64,000 nt of DNA from Paenibacillus sp. CC-CFT747 (GTDB lineage: Bacteria > Bacillota > Bacilli > Paenibacillales > NBRC-103111). Shown piece by piece: positions 20,472 to 31,363 of the stretch (its first letter is position 1; the number at the start of each line of letters is the position of its first letter). The stretch is taken from contig CP106741.1 of assembly GCA_030323305.1 (NCBI GenBank), positions 1,059,001 through 1,123,000 of the forward strand, given 5' to 3'. The notes under the pieces are model-generated. The model did no database searches. It saw only the letters and a program-made list of their open reading frames with translations, and was not told the DNA's origin. The translations under genes and the position numbers were made by a program.

Positions 20472-21283
20472 ATGGACAAGAATTCGGTATACAAACCAAA
20501 CATTATAGGCGCTGGGGAGGTGGGCTGTGCCAGTCCGGTCGACCTGGACAAGGATTCTGTCTATAAAACAAACAGCTTGTATTGGAACACAAAAGGAAAT
20601 GACTTCTTAGGAGCTATCGTGCTTCCTTTTTATGGAGCTTTTGTCTCAGAAGAAAAGTGCCGGCTTTTTGGCGATGTCGCAGGGAAGAAGCTGCTGGAAA
20701 TAGGCTGTGGGAACGGGCAATCCTTGCAATATCAAGGGGAACGCCACGCATCGGAACTATGGGGCATGGATCTATCCGAAAACCAAATCGAAAAGGCAAG
20801 GCAGCATTTGTCCTCGTGTGGTCTTTCGGCAAACTTGATCTGTTCTCCCATGGAAGAAGACTGCGGCATACCCGTGGATTATTTTGACTTTGTTTATTCG
20901 GTTTATGCCATAGGCTGGACCACCGATTTGGAGGGTACCTTTTGCCGGATCGCCTCTTACCTTAAAAAGGACGGCGTCTTTATTTTCAGCTGGTCTCACC
21001 CTATCCACAAATGTGTTGTGGCCGAAAAAAATGGGCTTGCTATCAAAAAAATTATTTGGACGAATCTTGGTATTCGGTATCTCTTGATGAAGGGGAGCTG
21101 ACCTTATCGGATCGCAAACTCTCCACCTATGTGAATGCGTTAGCAAAGGCGGGATTTGTCATAGAGCAAATGATTGAGGAAACGGATGAGGAACTTATGC
21201 AATCGCGAAACGCTGACAGCGACTTTGCCAAAAAGGCTAAGATGCTTCCTGTCACTTTTGTAATCAAAGCCAGAAAGCTGTAG
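20472..21283 (+). CDS. Class I SAM-dependent methyltransferase (frameshifted)
   Basis: This is a ~270-aa methyltransferase. Motif I KKLLEIGCGNGQS binds SAM; acidic motif II is ELWGMDLSENQIEKA; DYFDFVYSVYAIGW and LKKDGVFIFSWSHP are the post-I and motif IV regions. An A is missing from AAAAAAA at 21046-21052; repair gives AIKKNYLDESWYSV and a run to the stop at 21283. The N-terminus contains a near-duplicate: MDKNSVYKPN at the start and LDKDSVYKTN 25 residues later, so the first ~25 residues may be a later addition or the true start may be internal. The substrate is unknown. It is the first AT-richer gene and the only plus-strand single gene at the edge of the cassette zone. Confidence 0.8.
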
Positions 21284-21303
21284 GTCTTCGTTAGCTTAAT
21301 CAG
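21284..21303 (-). repeat. Weak CTAACGGG-type box
   Basis: Plus strand GTCTTCGTTAGCTTAATCAG; it resembles the boundary box of the repeat family described at 28520 but is degenerate and lacks a clear partner. Confidence 0.3.
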
Positions 21304-21368
21304 CTCGCTGCTTATCTGGTCTGATCCATTCCTTCGGTGTGAAGGACCAATTCAAGTTACGGCAAATT

Positions 21369-21563
21369 TTACTCCAGTATTTTAATGGCAGATAGACGGT
21401 GATCCTTTGTAACTACACGGATATTCTTATATCCCGCTTGAAGTAGACGTACGGTAGCAGCAACGGAAACAGCGTATCCCATTCCTTTGCCACGGTCCGG
21501 TCTGAGGTCCCCGCTGACTTTCACTTGCCATTCTTTACTAATCATGCTCTGTAAATTTTCCAT
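21369..21563 (-). pseudogene. GNAT acetyltransferase remnant
   Basis: A 64-codon frame starts at ATG 21563 after AAAGGGAGAAGAG. It reads DLRPDRGKGMGYAVSVAATVRL (paraphrased end), the acetyl-CoA pyrophosphate-binding loop of GNATs, then VVTKDHRLSAIKILE and stops where the final beta strand (usually LGF) should follow. About 80-100 N-terminal residues of the fold and the C-terminus are missing, so it is probably inactive. Confidence 0.6.
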
Positions 21564-21785
21564 TGCTCTTCTCCCTTTCCAGCAAGGCTTTAAGCACTTC
21601 TTTCTCACTATTTTACCTTGGTGTACCCCTATATCTAGAGAAGGATTGGTTTCAATTGATCTTTCCTGCGCGTACGCAAAAAAGGCTGCTAAGCAGCCTG
21701 CTCTTGACACAAATCGGTCTGGGAATTTATAGACTCTTACCCATAATCGGGCGCACCGTTCGCTCACTCCATTGGTTTCGATTGA

Positions 21786-21809
21786 GCTATCGTCCCCTTT
21801 AGTTGAACG
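21786..21809 (-). repeat. CTAACGGG-family boundary box at the alpha/beta-hydrolase stop
   Basis: The minus strand reads CGTTCAACTAAAGGGGACGAT. The stop codon of the hydrolase (TAA, 21799-21801) is part of the box. It matches the downstream box of the element at 28172. Confidence 0.55.
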
Positions 21810-22650
21810 AATTTGAACTTGATGTGTGATTGGAAATAGACTGGATTATGAATTCCCATTCATCTTCGTGAAGTTCATGACCTGTGCCTTCCAATGAAAG
21901 CAATACCGCACCCGGAATTTCACTGGCAAGATATCTTCCGTGTTCATAAGGGATAATGGGATCTTCGGTACCGTGCACAATCAGAGCGGGTACTGTTATT
22001 TCAGCCGTCCTGGCCAAATAGGATTCTCCACCTGTCACCAAGGCATGGTTAGTCATGCTCGCCACATTGTTACTTATTGTAAACTCTTTGTCAGCCAGCA
22101 TGCCGACTTTTGCCTCATTGAAATGATGCTTGGAACCTGACAGGATTCTGGATCGATCAATCGCAAACTGGGATACCGATTGTTTGTCAGTCCAATCTAT
22201 AACCCCCATATTCGAGAAAAATTCCATAATTCTATCCTCCATTGGGGGAAGATGAGGAGCAAAATTGGACGTGGATAGAAGGGTAATGGTTAGAACTCTC
22301 TCCGGATGCCGCAGAGCGATCATTTGAGTCAGCATACCGCCCATGGACATACCTGCTAGATGAGCGCGCTCAATACGATAGGCATCCAACACTCTAATGG
22401 CATCATCCGCCATGTCCTCGAAAGTATAGCCCGGTTGACCCGGTTCGTAAGTTGTTGAACGTCCAACGTCGCGGTTATCATAACGAATGACAAAACGCTC
22501 CGCATCCGCTAAACGCTGGCAGAATTCTTCTTCCCACCAGACCATCGAGGACTGGGCACCCATAATGAGTAAAATCGCCGGATTAGCCGGATTTCCGAAA
22601 CTGTCGGTGCATATTTGGATCCCATCAACGTTTAATAATCTTTCGCTCAT
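21799..22650 (-). CDS. Alpha/beta hydrolase
   Basis: This is an intact 283-aa serine hydrolase with start ATG after AGGAGGCTTCCAT. The oxyanion region is LIMGAQSSMVWW, the nucleophile elbow GMSMGG (Ser ~102), the acid Asp in VHGTEDPIIPYEHG and the catalytic His in EGTGHELHEDE, all in canonical order. Homologues are annotated as esterases or aclacinomycin-methylesterase-like (RdmC) proteins; the substrate is not predictable. Its leader contains an intrinsic terminator directly ahead of the ribosome binding site, so expression may be attenuated. Its C-terminus NSFN plus stop runs into a repeat box, as for other cassette-like genes here. Confidence 0.88.
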   Translation of the reverse strand: MSERLLNVDGIQICTDSFGNPANPAILLIMGAQSSMVWWEEEFCQRLADAERFVIRYDNRDVGRSTTYEPGQPGYTFEDMADDAIRVLDAYRIERAHLAGMSMGGMLTQMIALRHPERVLTITLLSTSNFAPHLPPMEDRIMEFFSNMGVIDWTDKQSVSQFAIDRSRILSGSKHHFNEAKVGMLADKEFTISNNVASMTNHALVTGGESYLARTAEITVPALIVHGTEDPIIPYEHGRYLASEIPGAVLLSLEGTGHELHEDEWEFIIQSISNHTSSSNSFN

Positions 22651-22672
22651 ATGGAAGCCTCCTGTATCTATA

Positions 22673-22778
22673 CAAAATAAAAAACACAGGCTATTGGCCT
22701 GTGCATCCTGTAATCGAAAGAATTTGGGAATAAACGCATAGGATCATCACCTATGGAAGACGCATGGTCTTACACAGG
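22673..22778 (-). promoter_or_regulatory. Candidate attenuator in the leader of the alpha/beta hydrolase
   Basis: On the minus strand GCACAGGC-CAATA-GCCTGTGT is followed by TTTTTATTTT, ending ~22 nt before the start codon. A second CCTGTGT occurs upstream at 22778-22772 and could pair with GCACAGG instead of the terminator 3' arm, giving an antiterminator. This is sequence-level pairing only. Confidence 0.45.
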
Positions 22779-23121
22779 TTCGATCACCAATGGGTTCATT
22801 CCATTCTCTTTAGATCTAGTCTATATGATTAAAGGCAGTGCTGCCTCTAGCCGAGTCGCATATAAACTAAACCAGGTTACCGTTAAGGCAAACCATTCTT
22901 CGATCACAATGCACACAAAAATAGCCTTGACTACTATTTCATTCATTGTGCCATGAATATCGAAGAATTAGTTCAACACACGTAACCCCTCCGTTCATTT
23001 CAGTTAGCATAATGTAACATAGGTCAAAGTTACATGTCAACACTTGGAAATCTCCATAGATATGGCCAAGTGGTTTAATGTTTTGCTCCAATCCAGGATT
23101 CTCATGCTATTTATCCTTTAT

Positions 23122-23220
23122 TTAACTATTCTGCCCGTTAGCGTAGCGACGGTTGCCATTCATCTCTTCGGCAGCCTCGTGGTGTGGGTTATTCAGCTCT
23201 CGTGCCCAGTTAGCGTAATG
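23122..23220 (-). repeat. CTAACGGG element (two boxes)
   Basis: Plus strand: TAACTATTCTGCCCGTTAGCG at the left and CGTGCCCAGTTAGCGTAATG at the right, ~60 bp between. It lies just downstream of the AraC/GyrI regulator gene. The rest of 22779-23121 holds no gene I can support. Confidence 0.7.
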
Positions 23221-23309
23221 TATTATGATACGGTTCTCCGCGCTGTCTGTAACGGCAAGTATTAGGGCCATCCTTTGCCGGATGGCACCACTTTTAATCT
23301 CTCTACGGA

Positions 23310-24164
23310 TTATTTTCTCTTCACCGGTATCCAAATTTCCCCGGTCTCATTTCCGTGCCGAGCCATTCCATAATACATTTCGAAACTTGGGCCCTCGACC
23401 TGTTCGTATTCGGAAGTTGGAAACCACTCGGAATAGATACGTTCCCATAGTTTTTGCATATCACATTTCGGTTCCGGAAAAACCGCCCATATTAAAGCCG
23501 GGACAGAAAGTGTTGTAAGTCTTTCCGGAATTTCAAGTCCCTTGGGTAAATAATAACAAATCATGTACTTGAAGAACTCTCTAGTATGATCGTATAGGGC
23601 GGCGTGTAAATTGTTGTCCCCAAAACGTCCTAGTAAGCCGTTCATAAGATCAACGCTGCCATCATCATCACATTTTTTGCGGAATTGAGGAACTTCGGAA
23701 AATGCTGTTTTCTGGTCCGAATTTATTAGACCATAGACTCCGAACATTTCAAAAGAGCCTCTTTGTTCAATTCTGTAATTCATCTCGACATCTCCTTTTA
23801 TTGAAATATGAAAGGACATACGAGGATAGGCTTTGAGAGCGACCCCTATATCGCGCGCGGATATCGGTATGATCCCATGAAGATTCTTAAACGCCCGTGT
23901 AAACGCCTCCGGCGATTCATATCCATATTTCATAGCCACATCAATTACCTTTGCATCTGTTGTCTGCAGCTCGAAAGCTGCCAATGTCAATCGTCGGCGG
24001 CGGATGTACTCCGATAACGATACGCCAGTAATAAACGGAAACATCCGTTGAAAATGATAAGTAGAACAACAAGCGATCTGCGCTATTTTATCATATGAGA
24101 TATCATCAGCTAGATTTGATTCAATATAATCCATGGCGTTGTTCATCCTGCTCAACCAATCCAT
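23310..24164 (-). CDS. AraC-family regulator with GyrI-like effector domain
   Basis: This is a 284-aa two-domain protein. N-terminal AraC HTH pair: YDKIAQIACCSTYHFQRMF (helix-turn-helix 1) and DVAMKYGYESPEAFTRAFK (HTH 2), ending HGIIPISAR. The C-terminal ~150 residues (from YRIEQRGSFEMFGVYG) form the GyrI/SOUL-like effector-binding domain found in Rob- and BmrR-type multidrug regulators, including YYLPKGLEIPERL. It probably senses small hydrophobic compounds and activates detoxification genes. A GGGAGGG ribosome binding site precedes it, and a terminator-like hairpin sits 35-65 nt upstream. A CTAACGGG element follows its stop. Confidence 0.85.
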   Translation of the reverse strand: MDWLSRMNNAMDYIESNLADDISYDKIAQIACCSTYHFQRMFPFITGVSLSEYIRRRRLTLAAFELQTTDAKVIDVAMKYGYESPEAFTRAFKNLHGIIPISARDIGVALKAYPRMSFHISIKGDVEMNYRIEQRGSFEMFGVYGLINSDQKTAFSEVPQFRKKCDDDGSVDLMNGLLGRFGDNNLHAALYDHTREFFKYMICYYLPKGLEIPERLTTLSVPALIWAVFPEPKCDMQKLWERIYSEWFPTSEYEQVEGPSFEMYYGMARHGNETGEIWIPVKRK

Positions 24165-24200
24165 CGAAATCCCTCCCTTCGAGATAAATCTTAACGCTGA

Positions 24201-24231
24201 TAAAAAAGAATGCCGTGCATTTCCTGCACGG
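24201..24231 (-). terminator. Terminator-like hairpin upstream of the AraC/GyrI gene
   Basis: On the minus strand CCGTGCA-GGAAA-TGCACGG, then CATTCTTTTTTA. It lies between the IS110 element and the regulator start, so it either ends incoming transcripts or attenuates the regulator. Confidence 0.45.
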
Positions 24232-24287
24232 AAAAGTCAGCTTGTTAAAAAACTTGCCGTTACTTGTACGGTTCACCGCGAACAATC

Positions 24288-24343
24288 TTCAACTATCCTG
24301 CCCATTCGTATTATGAGGTCACCAGATGTTACTGGTCGACCTC
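24288..24343 (-). repeat. Left half of a CTAACGGG element, probably cut by IS110
   Basis: TTCAACTATCCTGCCCATTCG is followed by a hairpin (GAGGTCACCAG / CTGGTCGACCTC). The expected right box is absent here, but ACACGTTAGTTGAGG, a plausible right box, lies at 25753-25767 beyond the IS110 gene. Confidence 0.5.
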
Positions 24344-24547
24344 ATTTTTTTGTGGTCGTATGATTACGGTAGCCGGGGATCGAACGTTTCTGCCCGTGGG
24401 ACTCGGATCCCGAGAGCTATTCCGTTCATCCCCCTACTTGTTACACCATGATAAGGCTAGTTGGGGCAAGACCCCGAATCATATGCGATGATATGGACGA
24501 CAAGAAGGTTAGGGGTTGCCGGCTAAAACATGATGAGGAGTGGTTAC

Positions 24548-25745
24548 ATGAATCCGGTCATTGGGCTGGATGTTTCCAAAGGAGAAAGTCACGCGCAAGC
24601 CTTCATTGATCGAGGTCTGCCGCACAGAAAGTCATTTCGTTTTGAGCATAATCTTGAGGGGTTAGCATCGTTTCTAAATTATGTACAAGCGCTTGAGGCT
24701 ATTGCGGAAAAACGCCCGGCAATTGTGCTGGAAGCAACCGGCCATTACCATAGTCCGGTCATTCAGTTCCTGGATCAGCACCAATACCTGTATATCGTGA
24801 TTAATCCACTGATCTCGCATCAGGCGAAAAAGACCAACTTGCGTAAGGTAAAAACGGATATCGCCGATGCCTACCAGCTTGGTGAGTTGTTCTACAAAGA
24901 AGACTTGGAGCCTTATAAAAAACGGGGACAGTTCTTGCTGAATCTGCGCTACTTAACCAGACAGCACGATGCCTTAACGGATTGTATGTGCAGGCGAAGC
25001 TGCAGTTCCAAGCCGTTCTGGATCAGGTCTTTCCTGAGTTACCGCGGCGTGTTTGGCGATTTGTATTCAAAAGTATCGCTGCGTTTGTTAACCATGCACC
25101 TACGTCTAAGTCGGTATTAGACGAATCGCCGGCAAATGTAAAAGCAGCGATAGAACAATTTTCGGGACGTAAGGGCAGTGCTTGGTCGTTAGATCGGACG
25201 CAAAAGCTGCTCGCTGCCGCAGCGCGCAATCCCTTCAGAGAAACGGTTTTCCCAGCGCACTTGACTTCCTCAAGCTGCTGATCGAGCTCCTGCTACAGTA
25301 CCAAGAGCATCTGGCTAACCTGAACCAGTCGATCGAACTCTTGGCTGAGGGGCTTCAAGAGTACGAGCTGATCCAATCGATCCCGGGTATCGGTACCAAA
25401 ATTGCTGCAACAATTCTGGCCGAAATCGGGGAAATCGATCGTTTTGGACACGCGAAAATGTTGGTGGCCTTTGTCGGCGTGGATCCGAGCGTCTTTTCAT
25501 CTGGCAAGTATACCGCTACCCGAAACACGATTACCAAACGGGGTTCAAGAAGACTTCGAACCGTCTTATACCTGGCTGTTCGATGTGGTTTACGCAGCTC
25601 TCGCAACCAGAAACTTCGAACGTATTATGATAAAAAGCGTGCGGAAGGCAAGCCGTTCAAAGTAGCTGTCATTGCCTGTGTAAACAAGCTCGTCCATTGG
25701 ATCTACGCGATTCTCAGTAAGAAAGAGGCTTTCCGTCTGAGCTAG
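24548..25745 (+). mobile_element. IS110-family transposase (two frameshifts)
   Basis: This is a ~400-aa DEDD transposase with start ATG at 24548 after GAGGAG. The N-terminal RuvC-like domain has IGLDVSKGESHAQ (first Asp), VLEATGHYHSPV (Glu) and KVKTDIADAYQLGELF (Asp pair). The C-terminal transposase_20 domain has LIQSIPGIGTKIAATILAEIG, then VGVDPSVFSSGKYT (serine region) and TKRGSRRLRTVLYLAV. Breaks near 24988 and 25245 each look like single-base losses, so the copy may be functional in reality. IS110 elements lack long terminal repeats and use a structured non-coding (bridge/seeker) RNA; the flanks 24344-24547 and 25746-25752 would carry it, but ends cannot be set from one copy. Confidence 0.85.
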
Positions 25746-25983
25746 AGGAAATACACGTTAGTTGAGGAAAATCTTACCGTGCCTGGTGGGACGGTTATTT
25801 GGCATGCCCTTATTCAAGTATAGCATTGTCCATCGGACTCATTAAGAAATAAATATTGACATCCTATCAGCTAGAATAGTTGAGCGGCAATTTCGGTTCA
25901 TACTCATAGCCATGTATGGCATGTTAATCTTGGAAGTGAATCCTCTCCACTCCCTAAGCGTTCCGTAAACTGGCCAATAGCCT

Positions 25984-26988
25984 TCATTCTCCGGGCTTAC
26001 TTTCAATAAAACGAAGACCCGTCAGTATATCCGTCATCCGTGCTCCTATCAGTTGGTACCCTTCGGCATTAGGATGCAACTGATCCGGCTGGTAGCCGGC
26101 AAATGCTTCCCCAAACAGCTCCAAACCATCTATATACATTAGATTGCTATCACCATATCCCTGCAATATGGAGATACCCGCACGGATTTCCTCACGCATT
26201 TTCTCCAGTGTCATCCCTACAGCATTTTCGGTTGACTCTCTATAAGAGCAGTAGATCGGCGAGCATACAACGAGAGGGGTTGTCGTGTGTTTTTCTCGGA
26301 TCAACTCAATCATACCGATAACGGAAGAGCGGAAGGTGCGAATGTTCAACGAACTTCCGCCCATCACATTAATACCGAGACATAATGAAAAGACATCGGC
26401 GGGAAGCTCCCTAATCACTCTTGCTACCATCGGCTCGATCTGGCATTGTCCCCCGAACCCAAGGCATGTTAAATCCCATCCCATGTTTCGAGCCACTATC
26501 GCTGGCCACGTTTGAGAAGGGCTTGCGGCTGCCGCACATTGTGTGATTGAGCTTCCGTAGGTAATCCATCTGGCACGCTCATTACGATAGGCCGCAATAT
26601 GAAGTGCTTGGTCCACGTGCAGCGATTTCAAAACAACTGTGGCATTTTGCGGTAAATATATCTCGAAACGTTCACCCGCAGGCAGATCAAACAAACAGCG
26701 GTCTTCTCCCGGCTCCAGTTTGACGGTTTGGATCAACCTGTCGTCTACGATCAGATCGAATAGCCTCTCCATTTCATCGGGAACGACCTCCAGTTCGATA
26801 GAACCAGGTATGCCTGTACCTGTAAAGGCTACTCGTATTCCGGCAGCTTCTCTTGCTTTGCCAATTAAACCTTCATCGAACATGCGAGACTTGTCGTATG
26901 GTAGCCTCCATGGACGAACACCTTCCACAGTCTTCTCCAAAGAAACGGCTCCCTGAATCCACTCGCTGGTTATTAGTGCGCTGTACAT
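25984..26988 (-). CDS. SGNH/GDSL-family hydrolase
   Basis: This is an intact 334-aa protein. The N-terminal ~125 residues form a beta-sandwich-like domain; the C-terminal SGNH domain has the nucleophile in ARWITYGSSITQC, the Gly/Asn oxyanion residues in LGFGGQCQIE and LCLGINVMGG, and the Asp-x-x-His pair in PDQLHPNAEGYQL. The arrangement resembles bacterial carbohydrate esterases. No signal peptide is evident, so it may deacylate imported oligosaccharides. It is distantly similar in plan to the SGNH gene at 39.5-40.6 kb. A single CTAACGGG box lies ~145 bp upstream (27133-27155). Confidence 0.85.
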   Translation of the reverse strand: MYSALITSEWIQGAVSLEKTVEGVRPWRLPYDKSRMFDEGLIGKAREAAGIRVAFTGTGIPGSIELEVVPDEMERLFDLIVDDRLIQTVKLEPGEDRCLFDLPAGERFEIYLPQNATVVLKSLHVDQALHIAAYRNERARWITYGSSITQCAAAASPSQTWPAIVARNMGWDLTCLGFGGQCQIEPMVARVIRELPADVFSLCLGINVMGGSSLNIRTFRSSVIGMIELIREKHTTTPLVVCSPIYCSYRESTENAVGMTLEKMREEIRAGISILQGYGDSNLMYIDGLELFGEAFAGYQPDQLHPNAEGYQLIGARMTDILTGLRFIESKPGE

Positions 26989-27132
26989 GCACTCACTCCT
27001 CTTTTCCCAAGTCGACCGCTGCCTTGCTTTGGCCTTCGTAGCGACTCCCTGATCGAACAGAATCAGTTTTCGTTAGAAATTACATGAAACAAAGGATATG
27101 AGGAAAGTCATTTAAAGGCTGACCATAATGTG

Positions 27133-27155
27133 CTATTGTGCCCGTTAGCGTAACG
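27133..27155 (-). repeat. CTAACGGG box at the pyrF stop
   Basis: Plus strand CTATTGTGCCCGTTAGCGTAACG. The pyrF stop TAA (27145-27147) lies inside; the last two codons TTA CGC (Leu-Arg) also come from the box. Confidence 0.65.
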
Positions 27156-28070
27156 GTACTTTGTTAAATCTAACTTCGTTAATTTGTTCTTTTGCTTTTG
27201 CCGCTGCTTCCGTTATGCATCTATGCATTTCATTTTCGGTTACCTTTTTCCAATCATCTATTTCGTTTGTGTAAGAATAAATGATCCCCCTTGAGGAGGA
27301 GACTACCGCCCCATTACCTCTTACATCAAAAAACACACTTAAGTCCTCAGCTTTTCCACCTTGCATCCCAAAGCCAGGAACAAGAAAAATTGAATGCTGT
27401 AACGTTTTTCTTATCCTCTTCGCTTCTTCTGGGTAAGTAGCCCCGACGACCGCCCCAATATATGAATAGTTATTAACTCCTATCGTCTCACATGCCAACC
27501 TTTCGATTTCTTCTGCCAGCTTGAAGTACAACAATTCCCCATTCTCCAATTTGAGGTCTTGAATTTCGTATGACGAAGGGTTTGATGTTTTAAGTAACAA
27601 AAAGACTCCTTGTTATTCTCTTGTGCAGCTTCTATAAAAGGTGTATATCCATCACTGCCTAAATAGGGGTTTACTGTCACCATATCACCCGAGATAGACC
27701 CATTTCCTAAAAAGGCACGAGCATATGCAGACGAGGTTGAACCAATGTCACCTCTTTTTGCATCATTGATGATGATTAATTCTTTTGAACGTGCGTAGCT
27801 GATTGTTTTTTCCAGAGCATTGATGCCGCAACTGCCATATACTTCGTAATAAGCAAGTTGGGGTTTTACAGCAATTACATGGTCAGCAACAGCATCGATA
27901 ATGATTTTATTGAACTCATAAATTGCGTTAGCAATGCTCTCGTTCGATGAATAATCTACATCTTTCACTAAACAATCTGGGAAAAACCTCACATCGGGAT
28001 CCAACCCAACAACTAATACGCTATTCTTCTTTATACTTTCATCTATCAGTACATCTGCAAAATTGATCAC
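27145..28070 (-). CDS. pyrF: Orotidine 5'-phosphate decarboxylase, type 2 (frameshifted)
   Basis: This catalyses OMP to UMP, the last step of UMP synthesis. It is a ~308-aa long-form (type 2) enzyme. GTG at 28070 follows AGGGGG and starts MINFADVLIDESIKK. Active-site signature: IINDAKRGDIGSTSSAYA with the catalytic Lys between two Asp; later VNPYLGSDGYTPF and LVPGFGMQGGKAEDL (phosphate loop). One G is missing near 27606; repair gives NNKGVFLLLKTSNPSS. It is AT-rich and stands alone rather than with pyr operon genes, and is bounded by repeat boxes on both sides, so it may be an acquired extra copy. Confidence 0.88.
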
Positions 28071-28171
28071 AATAGTTCCCCCTAGGCTTCTTGATCCATT
28101 GTCTAGTATAGAATAACTCGTTATTTGCGGCAATTTCAAAAGGAGCAAATTCACCCCTATTTTGCTAAAGA

Positions 28172-28262
28172 AATCTGCCCGTTAGCGAAGCGGCAACTAT
28201 TGCAAATGCAAATTGGCAATGGATCGGTTCCATCGCCGCGCTCTCATACCCTTTAGTTGAGA
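28172..28262 (-). repeat. CTAACGGG element (type C interior)
   Basis: Left AATCTGCCCGTTAGCGAAG, right CTCATACCCTTTAGTTGAGA. The interior contains GGATCGGTTCCATCGCCGCG, related to the element at 54329. Confidence 0.7.
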
Positions 28263-28268
28263 ATGCAT

Positions 28269-28451
28269 TTAATTCTTCGCATCTTTGTAAATGAATCCAA
28301 TTACTGAAGTTATCAGACCAATAAGTAATATGATCCATTCTGCTCCACCCAACCTAGCAACAGGGTCGAGCACCCAAACTGCTGCATACAACATTATGCT
28401 TATGCCTAACAACATTATTTTTACGGACTTCATCTTATCTCCCCATTTCAA
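28269..28451 (-). CDS. Small two-helix membrane protein
   Basis: This is a 54-60-aa protein; ATG 28433 (MKSVKIMLLG) or ATG 28451. It has two hydrophobic segments (IMLLGISIMLYAAVWVL and WIILLIGLITSVIGFIY) separated by a short loop, and a charged C-terminus KDAKN. The stop is 8 nt from a repeat box. No function is known; such short membrane proteins are common cassette cargo. Confidence 0.6.
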   Translation of the reverse strand: MKWGDKMKSVKIMLLGISIMLYAAVWVLDPVARLGGAEWIILLIGLITSVIGFIYKDAKN

Positions 28452-28519
28452 ATAAGCTCAACAACAGCATTATTCAACAGAAATTCGACACTTTATCTTT
28501 GAAATATTCGAGATGCGAA

Positions 28520-28606
28520 TTCAACTATCCTGTCCTTTAGCGGAACAAGCGGCCGATGATGTCGGCCGCTTGTTGTCGTTGCGTTATCGTACCCGTTAGC
28601 ACAATA
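28520..28606 (-). repeat. CTAACGGG element (type A hairpin)
   Basis: Left TTCAACTATCCTGTCCTTTAG, perfect hairpin AACAAGCGGCCG-ATGATGT-CGGCCGCTTGTT, then CGTTGCGTTATCGT and the right box ACCCGTTAGCACAA. On the minus strand CTAACGGGTAC opens a frame that stays open to the left box. Confidence 0.85.
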
Positions 28607-28640
28607 AGTTTACCTTATTACTACAACAATATAATTCAAT

Positions 28641-29210
28641 CTACTTCTTCGAATAGTTATATAAAATGTAGCCTGTGTACTTTATATAAAATCCATTTTG
28701 GATACGGTTTTGGAATTGAGGTTCTACGCCAAAAGAAAAAGCTGCATCTGGTCCGTAACCCTGCTGTCCCAAAGGTATCTTGTTTCTATCCTTATCATAA
28801 ATGGTTATTTCCCCTGGTGATGGAGACGAGAAAGTACCATCTTCATTAAAAATTCCATTATATAAAAATTCTCCCGTTTTATATTTCATGTTAAATTCTG
28901 CTTGAAAACTAAAGTAAATATCATTGCCTCTGTTCCATATATTCTTTAAATGAATAATAGTGTTGTGTGATTCATAAAGCTTCTCATTTATATTTTTTTC
29001 CTCTTTTGGTTTAAATGGAATCCATTCAGGTCTAATAAAAAGCTCTATTGGTACTTGTTCCTGTTGATTGACCAATGTGTATCCATCACGACTTGTGACG
29101 TTATCTAGGATGGCTTGCTGGCTATAATTTAAACTGTAGTATCTGTAGCAAATTACAACGAAGCCAACTGTTACTAAAATTAATACTAACAAATTTCTTC
29201 CTGAATTCAT
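28641..29210 (-). CDS. Membrane-anchored hypothetical protein
   Basis: This is a 189-aa protein with one N-terminal helix (NLLVLILVTVGFVVICY) and a ~160-residue extracytoplasmic domain rich in aromatics (IYFSFQAEFNMKYKTG, YGPDAAFSFGVEPQF). GAGGAG precedes the start. The pattern suggests a beta-rich surface domain; I recognise no family. The group II intron lies just upstream and separates it from its original left neighbour element. Confidence 0.65.
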   Translation of the reverse strand: MNSGRNLLVLILVTVGFVVICYRYYSLNYSQQAILDNVTSRDGYTLVNQQEQVPIELFIRPEWIPFKPKEEKNINEKLYESHNTIIHLKNIWNRGNDIYFSFQAEFNMKYKTGEFLYNGIFNEDGTFSSPSPGEITIYDKDRNKIPLGQQGYGPDAAFSFGVEPQFQNRIQNGFYIKYTGYILYNYSKK

Positions 29211-29289
29211 GCTCCTCCTCCTATCCTCCTGTTGAGATTAAGCATTTAAATAAAGCCATCTTTCCAATTATATTAAATAGTTGCGCTAA

Positions 29290-31238
<1,949 letters not shown>

Positions 31239-31314
31239 TGCCCGTTAGCGGAACAAGCGGCCGATGATGTCGGCCGTTTGTTGTCGTTGCGTTATCGTAC
31301 CCGTTAGCGTAATG
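31239..31314 (-). repeat. CTAACGGG element (type A), interrupted by the group II intron
   Basis: TGCCCGTTAGCGGAACAAGCGG..., hairpin with one change (CGGCCGTTTGTT), right box GTACCCGTTAGCGTAATG. The usual left flank TTCAACTATCC is replaced by the intron boundary. Confidence 0.85.
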
Positions 31315-31363
31315 AAAAAGCAGCCGTAGTTTGGCTGCCTCTGCTCAAATGGACGTTCAAAAA

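Noticed and set aside
22753..22956. 67-codon plus-strand frame
   Set aside because: No ribosome binding site, overlaps the hydrolase leader, composition not protein-like.
24365..24440. tRNA-like stretch (minus strand ends GTTCGATCCCCGGCTACC)
   Set aside because: The T-loop TTCGATC is present but the T-stem does not pair and no anticodon arm or acceptor stem can be drawn; at most a decayed tRNA or part of the IS110 flank.
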